DNA from: RDYJ01 sp034931405 | Lineage (GTDB): Bacteria; Cyanobacteriota; Cyanobacteriia; Cyanobacteriales; Nostocaceae | NCBI RefSeq assembly: GCF_034931405.1 | Contig: NZ_JAYGHA010000028.1 | Span: 13,863-77,862 of the forward strand | Length of the DNA stretch: 64,000 nt | Reading direction: 5' to 3' | Shown: piece after piece, positions 62,719 to 64,000 of the stretch | Layout: each line of letters opens with the position of its first letter | How positions within the stretch are numbered: position 1 is the stretch's first letter | The notes under the pieces: generated by a model | Seen by the model: only the letters and a program-made list of their open reading frames with translations | Database searches by the model: none | What the model was told of the DNA's origin: nothing | Position numbers and translations under genes: made by a program

Positions 62719-64000
62719 ATGGAAGTTAGCAAGGATGCCACTCATTCGGAGATCGAGCGATACATGAAGCTCGCAACGGTATGGCAGAATCGGGGAAAAC
62801 CTCTGCAAGCGATCGCCAATTACGAAAAAGCGATTCAACTGCAACCAGATTATCTACCCGCTTATCTCAACCTCGTGCAATTACTTGTGCAAACGGGACA
62901 AACACAGCAAGCGATAGATACTTACGGGCAAGGAATAGAAACAGCGATCGCCAAAGTTTGGTTTCCGCCCCATCAAGCCAGGGAAGAGTATCGAAAAGCA
63001 CTCAAACGACGGCAAGAAATCGGCCAAGCACCAAGAGTTTTACTTTATACTAATTGTCCTGGAACTTATGGAGCAGAACAAATCAGTCACGCGCTTATGC
63101 TTCGACTTGTGAACTCAGGGTATCAAGTAATCTGCGTTCAAACTCAAGCGGATCATCATTTGATTCAAGCTAGACAAGCTCTGGGTATCAAACATATCTG
63201 GCTGAAAGATGACGCATATCAATTTGGTTATACCTTCGGCAATGCTTTGGAAGTAGCGGAAATTGTTGCTGCTACGTTACCCGACCTGATTATCTTCGCC
63301 GATGGCAATCCTTTAGACGACCTAGCGGCGAATTGGGTAGCGATGAGCTTACAAATTCCCTACATTCGCGTGATTCACTGTGTCATTCCCGATTGGGCTA
63401 AATATTATGCACCCTATCTATGTTTATTGCCAGATATTTATCGAGCATCCGCAGCAGTCATTTCCGTCTCCCATGCCAATCTTCAGTTAATGCGAGAAAT
63501 GTTTCTGTTACCAGAAAATCTGGGGCAAGTGATCTATAACGGTAGACCAGAGGATTATTTCGTTCCCTGTGTTGCAGAAGTCCGCGAACGTCTGCGTCAA
63601 TATCTTGGTATCCCCTGGGATGGGGTGGTGATATTCACAGCTGCAAGGATGTATCCAGTTAAAGGATATCAACATCAGGTAAAGGCGATCGCACAACTCC
63701 GACAATTCCCTGTCTGGTCAAAACTCTATTTTGTCTGGGCTGGTATCGGTACTTTAGAAACGCAACTAAAAACGGATTTAGAAGAACTCGGTGTTGGTGA
63801 GCGGGTCAAATTTCTGGGGGAACGGGCGGATATTCCAGATTTACTGGAAGCGGCCGATATTTTTCTCTTACCCTCTCACGTTGAAGGAATGCCCTTAGCC
63901 ATTATGGAGGCGATGGCCAAAGGTTTGCCTGTAATAGCAACGGCTATCAGTGGTATTCCAGAGGAGTTAGGAGATACCGGAAAACTTTTACCAGATCCAA
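62719..64000 (+). CDS. TPR-linked GT4 glycosyltransferase (3' end outside window)
   Basis: ATG 62719; the frame stays open to the window end (427 codons). TPR helices at about residues 15-80 (GKPLQAIANYEKAIQLQPDY, QLLVQTGQTQQAIDTYGQGI). GT-B fold: VLLYTNCPGTYGAEQISHAL, ISVSHANLQLMREMF, VIYNGRPEDYF, FTAARMYPVKGYQHQVKAI (donor Arg/Lys) and the E-x7-E motif HVEGMPLAIMEAMAKGLPVIATAISGIPE. It will end a short distance beyond 64000. Co-directional with the previous glycosyltransferase, 20 bp apart. Confidence 0.9.
   Translation, partial: MEVSKDATHSEIERYMKLATVWQNRGKPLQAIANYEKAIQLQPDYLPAYLNLVQLLVQTGQTQQAIDTYGQGIETAIAKVWFPPHQAREEYRKALKRRQEIGQAPRVLLYTNCPGTYGAEQISHALMLRLVNSGYQVICVQTQADHHLIQARQALGIKHIWLKDDAYQFGYTFGNALEVAEIVAATLPDLIIFADGNPLDDLAANWVAMSLQIPYIRVIHCVIPDWAKYYAPYLCLLPDIYRASAAVISVSHANLQLMREMFLLPENLGQVIYNGRPEDYFVPCVAEVRERLRQYLGIPWDGVVIFTAARMYPVKGYQHQVKAIAQLRQFPVWSKLYFVWAGIGTLETQLKTDLEELGVGERVKFLGERADIPDLLEAADIFLLPSHVEGMPLAIMEAMAKGLPVIATAISGIPEELGDTGKLLPDP

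Noticed and set aside
62781..63053. 90-codon ORF in another frame
   Set aside because: It is a shadow of the real glycosyltransferase frame starting at 62719, which is open to the window end.

Overview
The window reads as chromosomal DNA of a filamentous, probably heterocyst-forming cyanobacterium of the Nostocales (Anabaena/Nostoc/Dolichospermum type). The evidence is gene content: psaX, chlB, the PSRP-3/Ycf65 ribosomal protein, Rubisco accumulation factor Raf1, a Ycf37-like PSI assembly protein, an 806-residue sucrose synthase and a GUN4-domain kinase. The sequence also has frequent HIP1 octamers (GCGATCGC) and many short tandem heptamer or octamer arrays (STRRs) between genes. Genus is inference. 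Genes lie on both strands in short, mostly monocistronic units.

Layout. 1-290: tail of atpC and its terminator. 482-4750: a small coiled-coil protein, a large SPFH/band-7 membrane protein and, 28 bp downstream, a pseudokinase with a seven-repeat WD40 propeller. 4800-8191: PSRP-3, MurG, two secreted or membrane proteins of unknown role. 8713-13414: HAD hydrolase, CYP110-like P450, sulfotransferase-like protein and a GT1 glycosyltransferase. 13582-18118: dihydrofolate reductase, TPR protein, Uma2 nuclease, RuvB, HisF, small membrane protein. 18335-25987 is an accessory island interrupted by chlB. It holds a toxin/immunity-like cassette, duplicated and broken antitoxin/PIN and Uma2 genes, an intact RelE-type module, an HNH-like protein with a frameshifted neighbour and a second ruined PIN gene. 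26225-31773: copper amine oxidase, Ycf37-like protein, amino-acid binding protein, L20/L35, a three-repeat lipoprotein. 32143-40115: UvrD-type helicase, internally deleted membrane glycosyltransferase, Raf1, REC-GAF regulator, MenG, DUF445. 40116-41286 is a gene-poor scar with a DNA-methyltransferase fragment. 41287-49543: SGNH hydrolase, LarE, PIN/Phd module, hybrid histidine kinase, LivH permease, PsaX, LipA, response regulator. 49708-60520: an expanded hairpin array, GH57, Ca2+/H+ antiporter, peptidoglycan-binding protein, sucrose synthase, tRNA-His, DUF4359 and a zinc-ribbon/kinase/GUN4 protein. 60776-64000: a PqqD-like protein and two TPR-glycosyltransferases, the second cut by the window end, in DNA that looks more GC-rich than its surroundings.

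The most unusual signals are these. (i) Two unrelated families of palindromic repeats each have copies whose core is inverted relative to conserved flanks. (ii) A 45-bp unit is amplified from one arm of a hairpin element. (iii) The 21.7-26 kb region records tandem duplication followed by reciprocal loss of TA/Uma2 genes. (iv) A SPFH protein is paired with a kinase-dead WD40 pseudokinase. (v) A toxin-immunity-like operon lies at 18.3-19.8 kb. All functional calls are from reading the sequence; no database search was run.
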